The translations under genes and the position numbers were made by a program. Positions 18,964-27,390 of a stretch of 64,000 nt of DNA are shown one piece after another. The stretch spans positions 1 through 64,000 of the forward strand of contig JAHBXY010000022.1 in the NCBI GenBank assembly GCA_019636275.1. The letters run 5' to 3'. The stretch comes from Planctomycetota bacterium. Its GTDB lineage: Bacteria > Planctomycetota > J058. Positions within the stretch are counted from its first letter, which is position 1; each line of letters begins with the position of its first letter. Below the pieces are notes generated by a model. That model had not been told where the DNA came from, ran no database searches, and saw nothing but the letters and a program-made list of their open reading frames with translations.

Positions 18964-20877
18964 ATGTGCGGGATCGCGGGGGCCCTCTCGCTCGCGGGCG
19001 GCGCGCCCGACCCGGCGCTCGTGGCGCGCATGTCGGCCACGCTCGCGCATCGCGGCCCCGACGGCGACGGGCTCGTCGACCTCGGTCCGGCGGTCCTCGC
19101 CCACCGGCGGCTGGCCGTGCTGGACCTCTCCGAGCGCGGCGCGCAGCCGATGACGCTCGACGACGCCGGGCTGACGCTCGTCCACAACGGCGAGGTCTAC
19201 AACTGGCTCGAGCTGCGGGCGGAGCTCGAGCAGGCCGGCGCGCGCTTCAGGAGCGACACCGACACCGAGGTCGTCCTGCGCGCCTACGAGCGCTGGGGCC
19301 TCGACGCGTTCGAGCGCCTGCGCGGCATGTGGGCGCTGGCCCTGTGGGACGCGCCGCGGCGGCGGCTGGTGCTCTCGCGCGACCGCTTCGGGGTCAAGCC
19401 GCTCTACGTGCACGAGGCGCGCGGGGCGCTCGTCTTCGCCTCGGAGCTCAAGGCGATCGTCACGGCCTGCCCGGACGCGCGCGCGGTCGACGAGGGCGTC
19501 CTCGGCCGCTTCCTGCTCACGGGCCTGCAGGACGAGGGCGAGCGGACCTTCTTCGCCCCGGTCCGGCAGCTCGCGCCGGGCGCCGTGCTCGCGCTCGAGG
19601 CGCCGGGGGCCCGGCGCGAGGAGCGGCGCCTGTGGCGCTTCTCGCGCGAGCGGGCGCGGGCGAGCTTCGACTACGGCGACCCGGCGGCCACCCTGCGCGG
19701 CCTCCTCGAGGAGGCCGTGGGGCTGCATCTGCGCAGCGACGTGCCGGTCGGCACGTGCCTCTCGGGCGGGCTCGACTCGAGCACCGTCGTGGCGCTCGCC
19801 GCGCGGGCGGCCGGGCGGCCCATGCACACGTTCACGGCCGTCCACGACGACGCCGGCATGGACGAGCGGCGCCACGCCCGCGAGGTCGCGGCGCGCTTCG
19901 GCTGCGTGGCGCACGAGGTGCGCCCCGACCCCGGCCGCGACCTCGTGCCGCTCCTCGACCGGATCGGCTGGTTCCACGACGAGCCCTGCGGGCGGCCCGG
20001 GCTGGTCACGCAGTGGCACGTCATGCAGGCCGCCCGCGGGCACGTGACCGTGCTCCTCGACGGCCAGGGCGGCGACGAGACGCTCCTCGGCTACTCCGCC
20101 TACGCGCTGCCCTACCTGCGCTCGCTCGGCCGCGAGGCCCTGCGCCACCCGGCCCGCGACGCGCTGGCCCTCAAGCTCGTGCGTGACGGCGTGGGCCTCC
20201 TGCGCGCGCCGACGACCACGCCGGACGGACCCGGGACGCTCCTGCGCCACCTCGTGCGCGCCGGCGCCCGGCGCCTGCGCCGCCGCCGGGCGCCGGCGCT
20301 CAGCCCGGCGCTCGTCGCGGCGGCCGCGACGCTCGAGGCCCCGCACGAGCCGCTGCCGCCGGGGACGCCGGCGATCGACGGCCTGCTGCTCGACGACCTC
20401 ACGCACGGGAGCATCCCGGCGCTCCTGCATCACGAGGACCGGGCCAGCATGGCCTTCTCGCTCGAGGCGCGCGTGCCGCTCCTCGACCACCGCCTGGTCG
20501 AGTTCTGCCTGGGGATCGACTTCCGCGAGAAGGTCGCGGGCGGGCACATGAAGGCCGTCCTGCGCCGCGCCGTGGCCGACCTCCTCCCGCCGGCCGTCGT
20601 CCGGCGCGAGGACAAGCTGGGCTACCCGACGCCGATCGGTCGCTGGCTGCGCGAGGCCGCGGCCGACGTGAAGGAGGCCCTGCTCGTCGACTGGGCCGAG
20701 CGCGGCCACGTCCCGGCGGCCGAGGTCGAGCGCGCCTGGCTCGCCTTCGAGCGCAAGGGGCGCGACCCCTGGCTCCTCTACCGCTGGCTCACGACGGAGC
20801 TCTGGCTGCAGCGCTTCGTCGACCGGCCGCCCGCGCCGCCGTCGCCCGCGCCGCCGTCGCCGGCGCCAGGCGTGTAG
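18964..20877 (+). CDS. asnB: Asparagine synthase (glutamine-hydrolysing)
   Basis: This 637-residue protein has a class II glutamine amidotransferase domain beginning MCGIAGALS, with Cys2 as nucleophile, and a synthetase domain with the ATP pyrophosphatase loop CLSGGLDSS. LAHRRLAVLDLSERG, LVHNGEVYNW and RDRFGVKPLY are all AsnB hallmarks. The C-terminus has a proline-rich tail (PPAPPSPAPPSP). Such AsnB paralogues often sit in polysaccharide or lipid-modification loci, where they may amidate a sugar or peptide. The next genes downstream on this strand encode glycosyltransferases, so an envelope role is as likely as free asparagine synthesis. Confidence 0.93.
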   Translation: MCGIAGALSLAGGAPDPALVARMSATLAHRGPDGDGLVDLGPAVLAHRRLAVLDLSERGAQPMTLDDAGLTLVHNGEVYNWLELRAELEQAGARFRSDTDTEVVLRAYERWGLDAFERLRGMWALALWDAPRRRLVLSRDRFGVKPLYVHEARGALVFASELKAIVTACPDARAVDEGVLGRFLLTGLQDEGERTFFAPVRQLAPGAVLALEAPGARREERRLWRFSRERARASFDYGDPAATLRGLLEEAVGLHLRSDVPVGTCLSGGLDSSTVVALAARAAGRPMHTFTAVHDDAGMDERRHAREVAARFGCVAHEVRPDPGRDLVPLLDRIGWFHDEPCGRPGLVTQWHVMQAARGHVTVLLDGQGGDETLLGYSAYALPYLRSLGREALRHPARDALALKLVRDGVGLLRAPTTTPDGPGTLLRHLVRAGARRLRRRRAPALSPALVAAAATLEAPHEPLPPGTPAIDGLLLDDLTHGSIPALLHHEDRASMAFSLEARVPLLDHRLVEFCLGIDFREKVAGGHMKAVLRRAVADLLPPAVVRREDKLGYPTPIGRWLREAAADVKEALLVDWAERGHVPAAEVERAWLAFERKGRDPWLLYRWLTTELWLQRFVDRPPAPPSPAPPSPAPGV

Positions 20878-20878
20878 C

Positions 20879-21788
20879 TCACGGCGCTCGCGCGCGGACC
20901 CAGGCGGCGAGCAGGACGCAGGACGAGCAGGCGCTCGCGGGCCAGGTGACCTGGGGCGGCGCCACGTGCCACGGGGCTGGGCGGCGCGCCGCCGAGCGCC
21001 TCCAGGATCTGCAGCGTTCCCCAGCAAAGGGCGACCGCGGGCGCGCTCGACAGCAGGGCCACTCGCCAGGCCTCGATGACGAGGCCCAGGCCCGAGCGCC
21101 GGTGGCGCCGCGCGCAGGGGCGGGCGCCAACGACCCAGGCGAGCGCGACGCCCGCGAGGGCGAGCGGGAGCTCGACGTCTCCCGTGGCGAGGAGCCGCAC
21201 GATCGAGGACGACGTGTCCGCGAGGAACACGTCGTCACCACGCGGCCCCAGGCCCGCGCGCGCGTCGAGGTCCGAGCACAGACGGGCCAGCCCCTCGCGG
21301 CGCGCGCGCTCGTCCTCGACGGGCTGTGGACTCCTCGGGACGGAGACCACGACCCCGCCGGTCGACGCGACCGCGCCGACGCCCGGTCCGCCGCCGACGA
21401 GCGGCAGGAGCCCCGGCGCCTGGACTTCGATCCAGCCAGCGTCGCCATCCGCCGGAGCCGGGACGCGCGCCAGGGAGCGTCCGCGCCACTCTCGATGGCG
21501 GGCGTCCGCGTCGAAGTAGACGCTCTCGTCGACCCCGTTGGGACCGACGGAGTAGATGGGACGCAGCGGTTGGTCGTGAAGCCCGGTCGGTGGGCGGGCC
21601 CACGCGTGCCCCCAGGGGTCCTGGCCCGTCGTGTCCCGGGCGAACGCGACGGCCGCGGCGACGGACGGAGCCAGCGCGCGGAGCCCGGGGCGGAGGCCGG
21701 CCGCGACCCCGAGCGCGACGATCAGGAGGCAGGCCGCCGCGACCTCGCGGTCGCGCACGAGCGCGATGAGTCTCACCGAGCACTTCAC
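20879..21788 (-). CDS. Membrane-associated hypothetical protein, possible C-terminal frameshift
   Basis: This protein of about 300 residues starts at a GTG and has an N-terminal membrane anchor (AAACLLIVALGVAAGL) and an extracytoplasmic middle with PLRPIYSVGPNGVDESVYFD, a pattern like a pilin- or protease-type substrate region. A second hydrophobic region follows (LPLALAGVALAWVV, VALLSSAPAVALCWG). The starting frame would run on into the end of asnB to 20778. A neighbouring frame instead gives a membrane-like end and stops at 20879, two bases past the convergent asnB stop. I infer an indel near 20960-20990 and call the end at 20879. No family is recognised. Confidence 0.55.
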
Positions 21789-21841
21789 ACCGGGAGGGCG
21801 CCCCGGCGGCGGTCCCTGCACGGGTCGCCGTCCTGGTCCGG

Positions 21842-21847
21842 TATCGT
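21842..21847 (+). promoter_or_regulatory. TANNNT -10 box of the GT4 gene
   Basis: TATCGT ends exactly six bases before the ATG at 21854, without a Shine-Dalgarno sequence. This matches the geometry at asnB. Confidence 0.5.
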
Positions 21848-21853
21848 GGACGC

Positions 21854-22971
21854 ATGCTCTCGCTGGGCCTCGACCTGACCTGCGCCGCCACCCCGCGCCC
21901 GACCGGTGTGGGCCTGGCCGCCGCGCACCTCGGGCGCGCCCTGCGCGAGGACGCGGCGGCGCTGGGCCTCGACGTGCGCCTGCTCTGCCGCTGGACCCGG
22001 CGCCACGCGCAGGCGGCCGCCCTGGCCGGGGCGCCCGTCACGCGCTTCGACGCGCGCCTGAGCCTGCTCCTCGGCCGGCGCCTCGACGTGTTCCACGGGC
22101 CCGACGCGCGCCTGCCGCGCCTGGGCGGGCCGGCGCTCGTGGCCACGGTCCACGACCTGTCGGCGCGGCGGCCGGGGTTCGCGCCCGACGGCTTCCGCCG
22201 CACGCGCGAGGGCCACTGGCGCGACGTCGCCGCGCGCGCGGACGTCGTCGTCACCTACACGCGCGCCGTGCGCGACGAGGTCGCGGAGGGGCTCGGCGTG
22301 CCGCCCGGGCGGATCGCCGTCGTCCCCCTCGCCCCGACCGGCGGGCTCGCCCCGCCGCCGCCGGCCGAGCGGCAGGCGGTCGTGCGGCGCCTCACGAGCG
22401 GGCGGCCGTTCGTGCTGGCGCTGGGGGAGCGCTCGCGGCGCAAGAACGCCGCCGGCGCGGCGCTGGCGCTCGCCGCGGCCGGCCCGGCGCTCGGCGACCA
22501 CGCGCTGGTCCTCGTCGGGCCGCCGGGGCATGGCCGCGAGGAGGTCGACGCGGCGCTGGCGCGCCCCGACCTCCGCGGGCGGGTCGTCGTCACCGACTAC
22601 CTGCCGCGCGCCGAGGTCGCGGCCCTGCTCGCCGAGGCCGCGGCGCTCGTCTTCCCCTCGCGCTACGAGGGCTTCGGCATGCCCGTGCTCGAGGCCTTCG
22701 CCGCCGGGCTGCCGGTCGTGGCCTCGACCGACCCGTCCGTGGTCGAGGTCGCGGGCGGCGCGGCCCTCCACGCCGACGCCGACGACCCGGCCGGCCTGGG
22801 CGCCGCCCTGGCGCGCGTCGCGGCCGACGCCGCCCCTGCGCGCCGACCTCGCCGCGCGCGGCCGCGCCGCGCGGCCGCCTTCACCTGGGTGGCGCGGCGC
22901 GCGCGCTCGCGGCCGTCTACGCGCGGGCGCGCGCCGGCGCGCCCGCGGAGGTGGCCCCGTGCTCCCCGTGA
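21854..22971 (+). CDS. GT4-family (group 1) glycosyltransferase
   Basis: This GT-B fold transferase of about 370 residues has an N-terminal acceptor half (PTGVGLAAAHLGRAL, DVFHGPDARLP, ATVHDLSARRP) and a C-terminal nucleotide-sugar half with the diagnostic FPSRYEGFGMPVLEAFAAGLP. The family EX7E-type motif is present as E...MPVLE. From about 22830 to 22935 the protein reads through three frames in turn, recovering RADLAARGRA, AAAFTW and AARALAAVYARA. The last 45 residues therefore need compensating indels. The final frame stops at 22971, overlapping the next gene. It probably transfers an early sugar of an envelope glycan. Confidence 0.8.
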
Positions 22972-23762
22972 CGGCCTGCATCATCGCCTTCAACGAGGAG
23001 GCCAAGCTCGAGGCCTGCATCCGCAGCGCGTCGTTCTGCGCGCACGTCGTCGTCGTCGACAGCCACTCGACCGACCGCACGCGCGACCTCGCTCGGGACC
23101 TCGGCGCGCAGGTGATCGAGCGCGACTGGCCGGGGCACATCGACCAGAAGAACTTCGCGATCGACCAGGCCACGACCGAGTGGGTCCTGTGCCTCGACGC
23201 CGACGAGCGCGTCACGCCCGAGCTCCGCGCCCGGATCGAGGCGGCGCTCGCCGCCCCGCAGGCCGACGGCTACACGGTCAACCGGCGCAACATCTACCTC
23301 GGCCGCTGGATCCGGCGCGGGGGCTGGTATCCGGACCGCAAGGTGCGCCTGTTCCGGAAGGCGAAGGGCCGCTGGGGCGGCGTGAACCCGCACGACCACG
23401 TCCACGTCCAGGGCCCCGTGCGCGACCTCGACGCCGACATCGAGCACCTGAGCTACGACTCGATCGCCGACCACCTGAAGACGATCGACTACTTCTCGAC
23501 GATCGCCGCCGGCGAGAAGCTCTCGCGCGGCCAGCGCGGCCTGGGGCTCCAGCTCGTCCTGAACCCGCCGTTCAAGTTCTTCAAGATGTTCGTCCTGAAG
23601 CTGGGCTTCCTCGACGGCTGGCGCGGGCTGATCGTGGCCGCCCTGGGCGCGTTCTACGTGTTCCTGCGCTACGCCAAGCTCTGGGAGCACGTCCACGTCG
23701 AGGGGCGAGCGCGCGGGACGGGCGAGCGGGTGGTCTACGGGCGCAAGGGCGACGCCCCGTGA
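22959..23762 (+). CDS. GT2-family glycosyltransferase, LPS-core type
   Basis: This 267-residue GT-A transferase opens with ACIIAFNEEAKLEACI and has the metal-binding DAD in VLCLDADERVTPEL. The downstream signature LFRKAKGRWGG..NPHDHV matches WaaE/LgtF-type beta-glycosyltransferases that extend the LPS inner core. A hydrophobic C-terminal patch (GLIVAALGAFYVFLRY) suggests membrane contact. GGAGG at 22947-22951 supports the GTG at 22959; a GTG at 22968 would form a GTGA overlap with the previous stop. It is part of a three-gene overlap operon with the GT4 and the LPS-kinase-like gene. Confidence 0.88.
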   Translation: MLPVTACIIAFNEEAKLEACIRSASFCAHVVVVDSHSTDRTRDLARDLGAQVIERDWPGHIDQKNFAIDQATTEWVLCLDADERVTPELRARIEAALAAPQADGYTVNRRNIYLGRWIRRGGWYPDRKVRLFRKAKGRWGGVNPHDHVHVQGPVRDLDADIEHLSYDSIADHLKTIDYFSTIAAGEKLSRGQRGLGLQLVLNPPFKFFKMFVLKLGFLDGWRGLIVAALGAFYVFLRYAKLWEHVHVEGRARGTGERVVYGRKGDAP

Positions 23763-24439
23763 TCGCGGCCGCCGACCTGCGCCGGCTGCTCGCCCTGCAC
23801 GACGCGGCCGCCGGGGCGGCCGTCCTGCGCGAGACCGCACGGCGCCGGATCACGCGCGTCGCCTGGCCGGGCGGCGACGTGGTGGCCAAGGAGTACCGCC
23901 CGGTGACCCTGGGGCAGCGCGTGGGCGGGGTCCTCCTCGGCCCGCGTGCCGCGCGCGCCGACCGCGCCGCGCGCCGCCTGCGCGCGGCCGGCTTCCTGGC
24001 CCCGGAGCCGCTCGGCTGGACGGCCGCGGGCCGGCGCTCGGTGGCGTTCGCCCGCTTCGTGCCTGGCCCGACGCTGCAGGAGGCGCTGGCGGCGGCCGAC
24101 CGGGCGCGCGCGCGGGCCCTGGCCGTCGACGCCGTGACGCTGGCCGCGCGCCTGCGCCGGGCGGGCTTCGCCGTGCGCGACTTCAAGCCGCCCAACCTCG
24201 TCGTCACGGGCGACGGCCTCGTGCTCGTGGACCTCGACGACGTGGGCCGCGCCGGGCGCCGGCCGGCCTGGCGCAACAACCTCGTGTCGCTCGACGCCTA
24301 CGGCCAGGCGCCCCCGCGGCCGCTCGGGGTCGCGCCGCGCCTCGCCGCCCTGCGCGCCTACGCGGCCCTGTGCGACGTCGACCCGGCCTGGCTCCTGCGC
24401 GAGGTCCTTCCGCGCAGCCGCCGCAAGCGGCGCGGCTGA
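23759..24439 (+). CDS. LPS kinase-like protein (Kdo/WaaP family fold)
   Basis: This 226-residue protein kinase-like enzyme overlaps the GT2 stop by GTGA. It has a lysine in GGDVVAKEYRP (ATP anchor), a catalytic loop VRDFKPPNLVV (D, K and N in the kinase spacing) and a metal-binding DLDD in LVLVDLDDVGR. The order matches the lipopolysaccharide kinase family that phosphorylates Kdo or heptose. With the two upstream glycosyltransferases it suggests assembly of an LPS core-like glycan. The substrate position is not readable. Confidence 0.83.
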   Translation: MIAAADLRRLLALHDAAAGAAVLRETARRRITRVAWPGGDVVAKEYRPVTLGQRVGGVLLGPRAARADRAARRLRAAGFLAPEPLGWTAAGRRSVAFARFVPGPTLQEALAAADRARARALAVDAVTLAARLRRAGFAVRDFKPPNLVVTGDGLVLVDLDDVGRAGRRPAWRNNLVSLDAYGQAPPRPLGVAPRLAALRAYAALCDVDPAWLLREVLPRSRRKRRG

Positions 24440-24823
24440 CCGCTCGGCGCGTCCGAAGCCCTCGACGCTCGCCGGCGAGTCCTGGACCCGCCTTCGATCG
24501 GAGCAGCGAGAGAGGCGAGGCCGCGGAGGCTGAGGCGAGGCGGCGCGCGCGCGGGCGACGTCGTATCGGCATACTTCGAGCCCGCGCGCGCGCCGCCCCG
24601 CACAGCATCCGCGGCCGCAGCCGTCGAGCACTCCGCTCGGAGCGACGAAGCCATCGACGCTCGCCGGCGAGTCATGGACCCGCCTTCGATCGGAGCAGCG
24701 AGAGAGGCGAGGCCGCGGAGGCTGAGGCGAGGCGGCGCGCGCGCGGGCGACGTCGTATCGGCATACTTCGAGCCCGCGCGCGCGCCGCCCCGCCCAGCAT
24801 CCGCGGCCGCAGCCGTCGAGCAC
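24440..24823 (-). repeat. Two tandem 192-bp copies of the CGACGGCTGCGG-family repeat
   Basis: Unit 1 (about 24440-24631) and unit 2 (about 24632-24823) are direct repeats at an offset of 192 bases and nearly identical over about 170 bases. Read on the minus strand, each begins CGACGGCTGCGGCCGCGG and ends near GATCGAAGGCGGGTCC. They occupy the whole 389-base gap, and no gene is supported. Related copies lie at 12017 and 30945. Confidence 0.9.
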
Positions 24824-24828
24824 ACATA

Positions 24829-25413
24829 TCAGCGGCCGATGGGTGTCGCCTCGGGGGGAATGGAGAGGTCCCCCGTGACGTGGAGCGGCGTGTAGGCGTA
24901 GTAAACGACGCCCTCGTGGTTGGTGACGAAGAAGCGGTCGCCCGTGGTCCCCGGCGCGACCGGGCTGGCCAGGGCCATCCAGGCGTCGTCGGTCCCCACC
25001 AGCTCGAACGCGTAGCCCTGCTTCACGCCGGAGCCGAGGACCGGATCGATCAGGGAGGTGTCGCTCAGGGCCGCGAGGTGCGGGGCGTAGTTCCGCACCC
25101 CGTCGCGGTCCTTGTCGCCCTCGCGGAAGACGACCTGCGCCGTGGAGATCGTCTTCAGCGCGCCGATCGCCACCGCCTCGTTGCCGTGCTTGCGCGCCTC
25201 GATCAGGTTCGGGAGCGCGATCGCCGCCACCATCCCGATGAAGCAGATCATCCCGAAGACGCACACCCCGGCGACGATCGCGATCAGCGCCGCGCGGCTC
25301 CCCCCGGCGGGCGGCGGCGGCGCGGGCCCGCCACCCATGGGCTCCCCGCAGTGGGGGCACTTGGCGGCGGCCGGCGGGATCGCCTCGGCGCAGTAGGGGC
25401 AGGTGGCGGGCAT
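24829..25413 (-). CDS. Zinc-ribbon membrane protein with pilin-like extracytoplasmic domain
   Basis: This 194-residue protein starts with a double-CxxC zinc ribbon (CPYCAEAIPPAAAKCPHC). A Pro-rich linker and one transmembrane helix (ALIAIVAGVCVFGMICFIGM) run straight into a pilin-like N1 region (IALPNLIEARKHGNEAVAI, then ALKTISTAQVVFREGD). The distal part has the GspG/major-pilin-like globule (YAFELVGTD, DRFFVTNHEGVVYYA). The zinc ribbon stays in the cytoplasm and replaces the usual prepilin leader, so the protein is probably membrane-anchored and not processed by prepilin peptidase. GGGAGAGG before the ATG at 25413 sets the start. Confidence 0.85.
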   Translation of the reverse strand: MPATCPYCAEAIPPAAAKCPHCGEPMGGGPAPPPPAGGSRAALIAIVAGVCVFGMICFIGMVAAIALPNLIEARKHGNEAVAIGALKTISTAQVVFREGDKDRDGVRNYAPHLAALSDTSLIDPVLGSGVKQGYAFELVGTDDAWMALASPVAPGTTGDRFFVTNHEGVVYYAYTPLHVTGDLSIPPEATPIGR

Positions 25414-25470
25414 GGGGACCTCTCCCGGACGGTAGCCGCCGTGAGAGGTGAGCGCCACGGCGCCCCGCCG

Positions 25471-25476
25471 TAGAAT
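25471..25476 (+). promoter_or_regulatory. -10 box upstream of the RND adaptor gene
   Basis: TAGAAT lies 45 bases before the ATG at 25522. No good -35 is evident in the GC-rich upstream sequence. GAGGGGG close to the ATG serves as ribosome binding site. Confidence 0.4.
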
Positions 25477-25521
25477 CCCGGGCGGTCAGGGGCGGCCTGG
25501 CAGGCCGGCTCGAGGGGGAAC

Positions 25522-26589
25522 ATGAGGCTGGCGCGTCGCGTCCTTCGGCCGTGGGTCCTGGCCCACGGCCTGGTCGTGCTGGCCGCCGGCTGCGGCGGCT
25601 CCGCCCTGAGCAGCCAGCCGGCCGTCGACGTCGCCGGCGTGGCCTCGTCGACCGAGGCCACGTGGGTGCGCGTCGCCGCGGCGCGGCGGGCGCCGCTCTC
25701 GGCCCTCTACGTGACCAGCGCCACGCTCCGCCCCGAGCGGTCGGCCACGGTCACGGCCCGCACGCGCGGGGTCGTCAGGGAGCTCCTGGTCGAGGAGGGC
25801 GACCGCGTCGAGGCCGGGCAGCCGCTCGTGCGTCTCGAGGACGACGAGCAGCAGATCGAGCGCCGCCGGGCGGCGACCGTCCGCGCGCAGGAGGAGATCG
25901 AGCTCCAGCGCGCGCAGCAGCTCAGGGCGCAGCGGGCGCTCTCCGAGAACGAGCTCGACACCGCCCGCCGCGAGTTCGACGACGCCTGCCACCGGCTGGA
26001 GGTGGCGGAGCTGGCGCTCCAGCGGACCACGATCCGCGCGCCGTTCGCCGGGCGCGTCCTGCGCCGTCACCTCGACGCCGGGGCCATGGTCGCCGACGGC
26101 ACGGCGGTCCTGGACCTCGCCGCCGTCGAGCCGCTCGAGGCCGACCTGACCGTGCCCGAGCGGCACGTGGCGCGGCTCGCCGTCGGGCAAGGCGTGCGCC
26201 TGAGCGTCGACGCCACGGGCGACGTCGTCGCGGCCCGGATCGCGCGGGTCGCCCCGTCGGTCGACGCCGCCTCGGGCACGGTGCGCGTCACGGTCTCGGT
26301 GCAGGCCCCCGGCCTGGCCCTGCGGCCGGGCGCCTTCGTCCGCGCGGCCGTCGTCACCGAGACGCGGCCCGAGGCCCTCGTCGTGCCACGCGCCGCCCTC
26401 CTGGCCCAGGGCCCGCGCTGGTTCCTCTTCCGCCGCGCCGGCGACCGGGTCGAGCGCCTCGAGGTCGAGGTCGGCCTCGAGGAGGGCGACCTGGTCGAGG
26501 TCCGGAGCGGCCTCTCCGACGGCGACGAGGTCGTCGTCGCCGGCGCCGCCGCCCTCAGCCACGGCGTCCGCGTCGACGTCATCGATTAG
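25522..26589 (+). CDS. RND efflux periplasmic adaptor (HlyD/MFP family)
   Basis: This 355-residue membrane fusion protein begins with a lipoprotein-like signal (GLVVLAAGC, with Cys as lipid site). A barrel-sandwich half follows (TVTARTRGVVRELLVEEGDRVEAGQPL), then a coiled-coil hairpin rich in Glu, Arg and Gln (about 25860-26020), the second half (TTIRAPFAGRVLRRHLDAGAMV), a beta-barrel and the membrane-proximal domain. All are typical of AcrA/MexA-type adaptors. No RND pump gene follows; the next gene is convergent and overlaps by four bases. A TolC-like gene lies 2.6 kb away. The pump must be encoded elsewhere, or the adaptor serves another transporter. Confidence 0.93.
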   Translation: MRLARRVLRPWVLAHGLVVLAAGCGGSALSSQPAVDVAGVASSTEATWVRVAAARRAPLSALYVTSATLRPERSATVTARTRGVVRELLVEEGDRVEAGQPLVRLEDDEQQIERRRAATVRAQEEIELQRAQQLRAQRALSENELDTARREFDDACHRLEVAELALQRTTIRAPFAGRVLRRHLDAGAMVADGTAVLDLAAVEPLEADLTVPERHVARLAVGQGVRLSVDATGDVVAARIARVAPSVDAASGTVRVTVSVQAPGLALRPGAFVRAAVVTETRPEALVVPRAALLAQGPRWFLFRRAGDRVERLEVEVGLEEGDLVEVRSGLSDGDEVVVAGAAALSHGVRVDVID

Positions 26590-27323
26590 CAAGAGACCGG
26601 GACGACCGGGCGGAGCCCGACGTCGGGGTCGGCGCGGTCGGGGGGCGCGCCCTCGCGCCAGGCCGAGCGGGCGTGCGACGACGGGCGGTCCCAGCTCCCG
26701 CCGCGCAGGACCTTGCCCGGGTCCCACTCCTGCCAGGCGCTGCCCTCCATCGCCAGGTCGAGGTCGTCGTCGCACCACTCGGCGACGTTGCCGCTCGCGT
26801 CGATCAGGCCGAAGGCGTTGGCCCGGCCGGCGTGCTCCTCGGGCGCGTGCGGGCGGCCGCCGGCCGAGTCGAGCCACCAGCACCAGGCCGGGTCGGCGGC
26901 GTCGCCCCAGGGGAAGGCCGTGGCGCTCCCGGCGCGGCAGGCGTGCTCCCACTCCGCCTCGCGCGGCAGGCGCAGGCCGTCGCCGGCGCGCGCCAGCCAG
27001 TCGCGCGCCGCGCGCCACGACACGCCCGTGATCGGCAGGTCGGGACCGCGGTGCTCGCGCCGGTCCTCGCCGCCGAGCAGGTCCCACTCGGCCTGGAGCA
27101 CCGGCGCGCGGGCGACGAGCAGCGGCCCGACGACGGCCTCCCGCACCGGCCCCTCGCGGACGGCGCCGCCGCGTCGGCCGAGGGTGACCGGCCCGCCGGG
27201 GACCAGGTGCAGGACGAGCCCCGTGCGCGCGTGGCGGAAGCAGGCGATCCGGTGCGCGAGGCCCGCGCAGGCGGCCTCGACGAGCCCCTCGAGCGCGTAG
27301 GCAGGCGCCAGGGCGGCCGCCAC
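26586..27323 (-). CDS. SUMF1/FGE-fold protein, probably non-catalytic
   Basis: This protein of 245 or more residues carries the formylglycine-generating enzyme fold: LHLVPGGPVTLGRR, ITGVSWRAARDWLARAG, RLPREAEWEHACRAG, FPWGD, NAFGLIDASGNVAEWCDD and VLRGGSW. Catalytic FGE needs two cysteines shortly after RGGSW. Here that stretch reads SHARSAWREGAPPD and has none, so this is a binding or regulatory relative rather than a sulfatase activator. The frame continues upstream (ILHDRARWAAASAPEQEAEV) almost to the phosphoesterase stop without an ATG, GTG or TTG; GTG at 27323 is the first usable start. It lies in an operon behind the phosphoesterase. Confidence 0.85.
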   Translation of the reverse strand: MAAALAPAYALEGLVEAACAGLAHRIACFRHARTGLVLHLVPGGPVTLGRRGGAVREGPVREAVVGPLLVARAPVLQAEWDLLGGEDRREHRGPDLPITGVSWRAARDWLARAGDGLRLPREAEWEHACRAGSATAFPWGDAADPAWCWWLDSAGGRPHAPEEHAGRANAFGLIDASGNVAEWCDDDLDLAMEGSAWQEWDPGKVLRGGSWDRPSSHARSAWREGAPPDRADPDVGLRPVVPVSC

Positions 27324-27390
27324 GCGGGCGACCTCGGCCTCCTGCTCCGGCGCCGACGCGGCGGCCCAGCGCGCGCGGTCGTGGAGGATG

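Noticed and set aside
24440..24823. CRISPR-like tandem repeat
   Set aside because: Units are about 192 bases with no unique spacers and no cas genes.
26586..27323. Sulfatase-activating formylglycine enzyme
   Set aside because: The catalytic cysteines are absent and no sulfatase gene is nearby.
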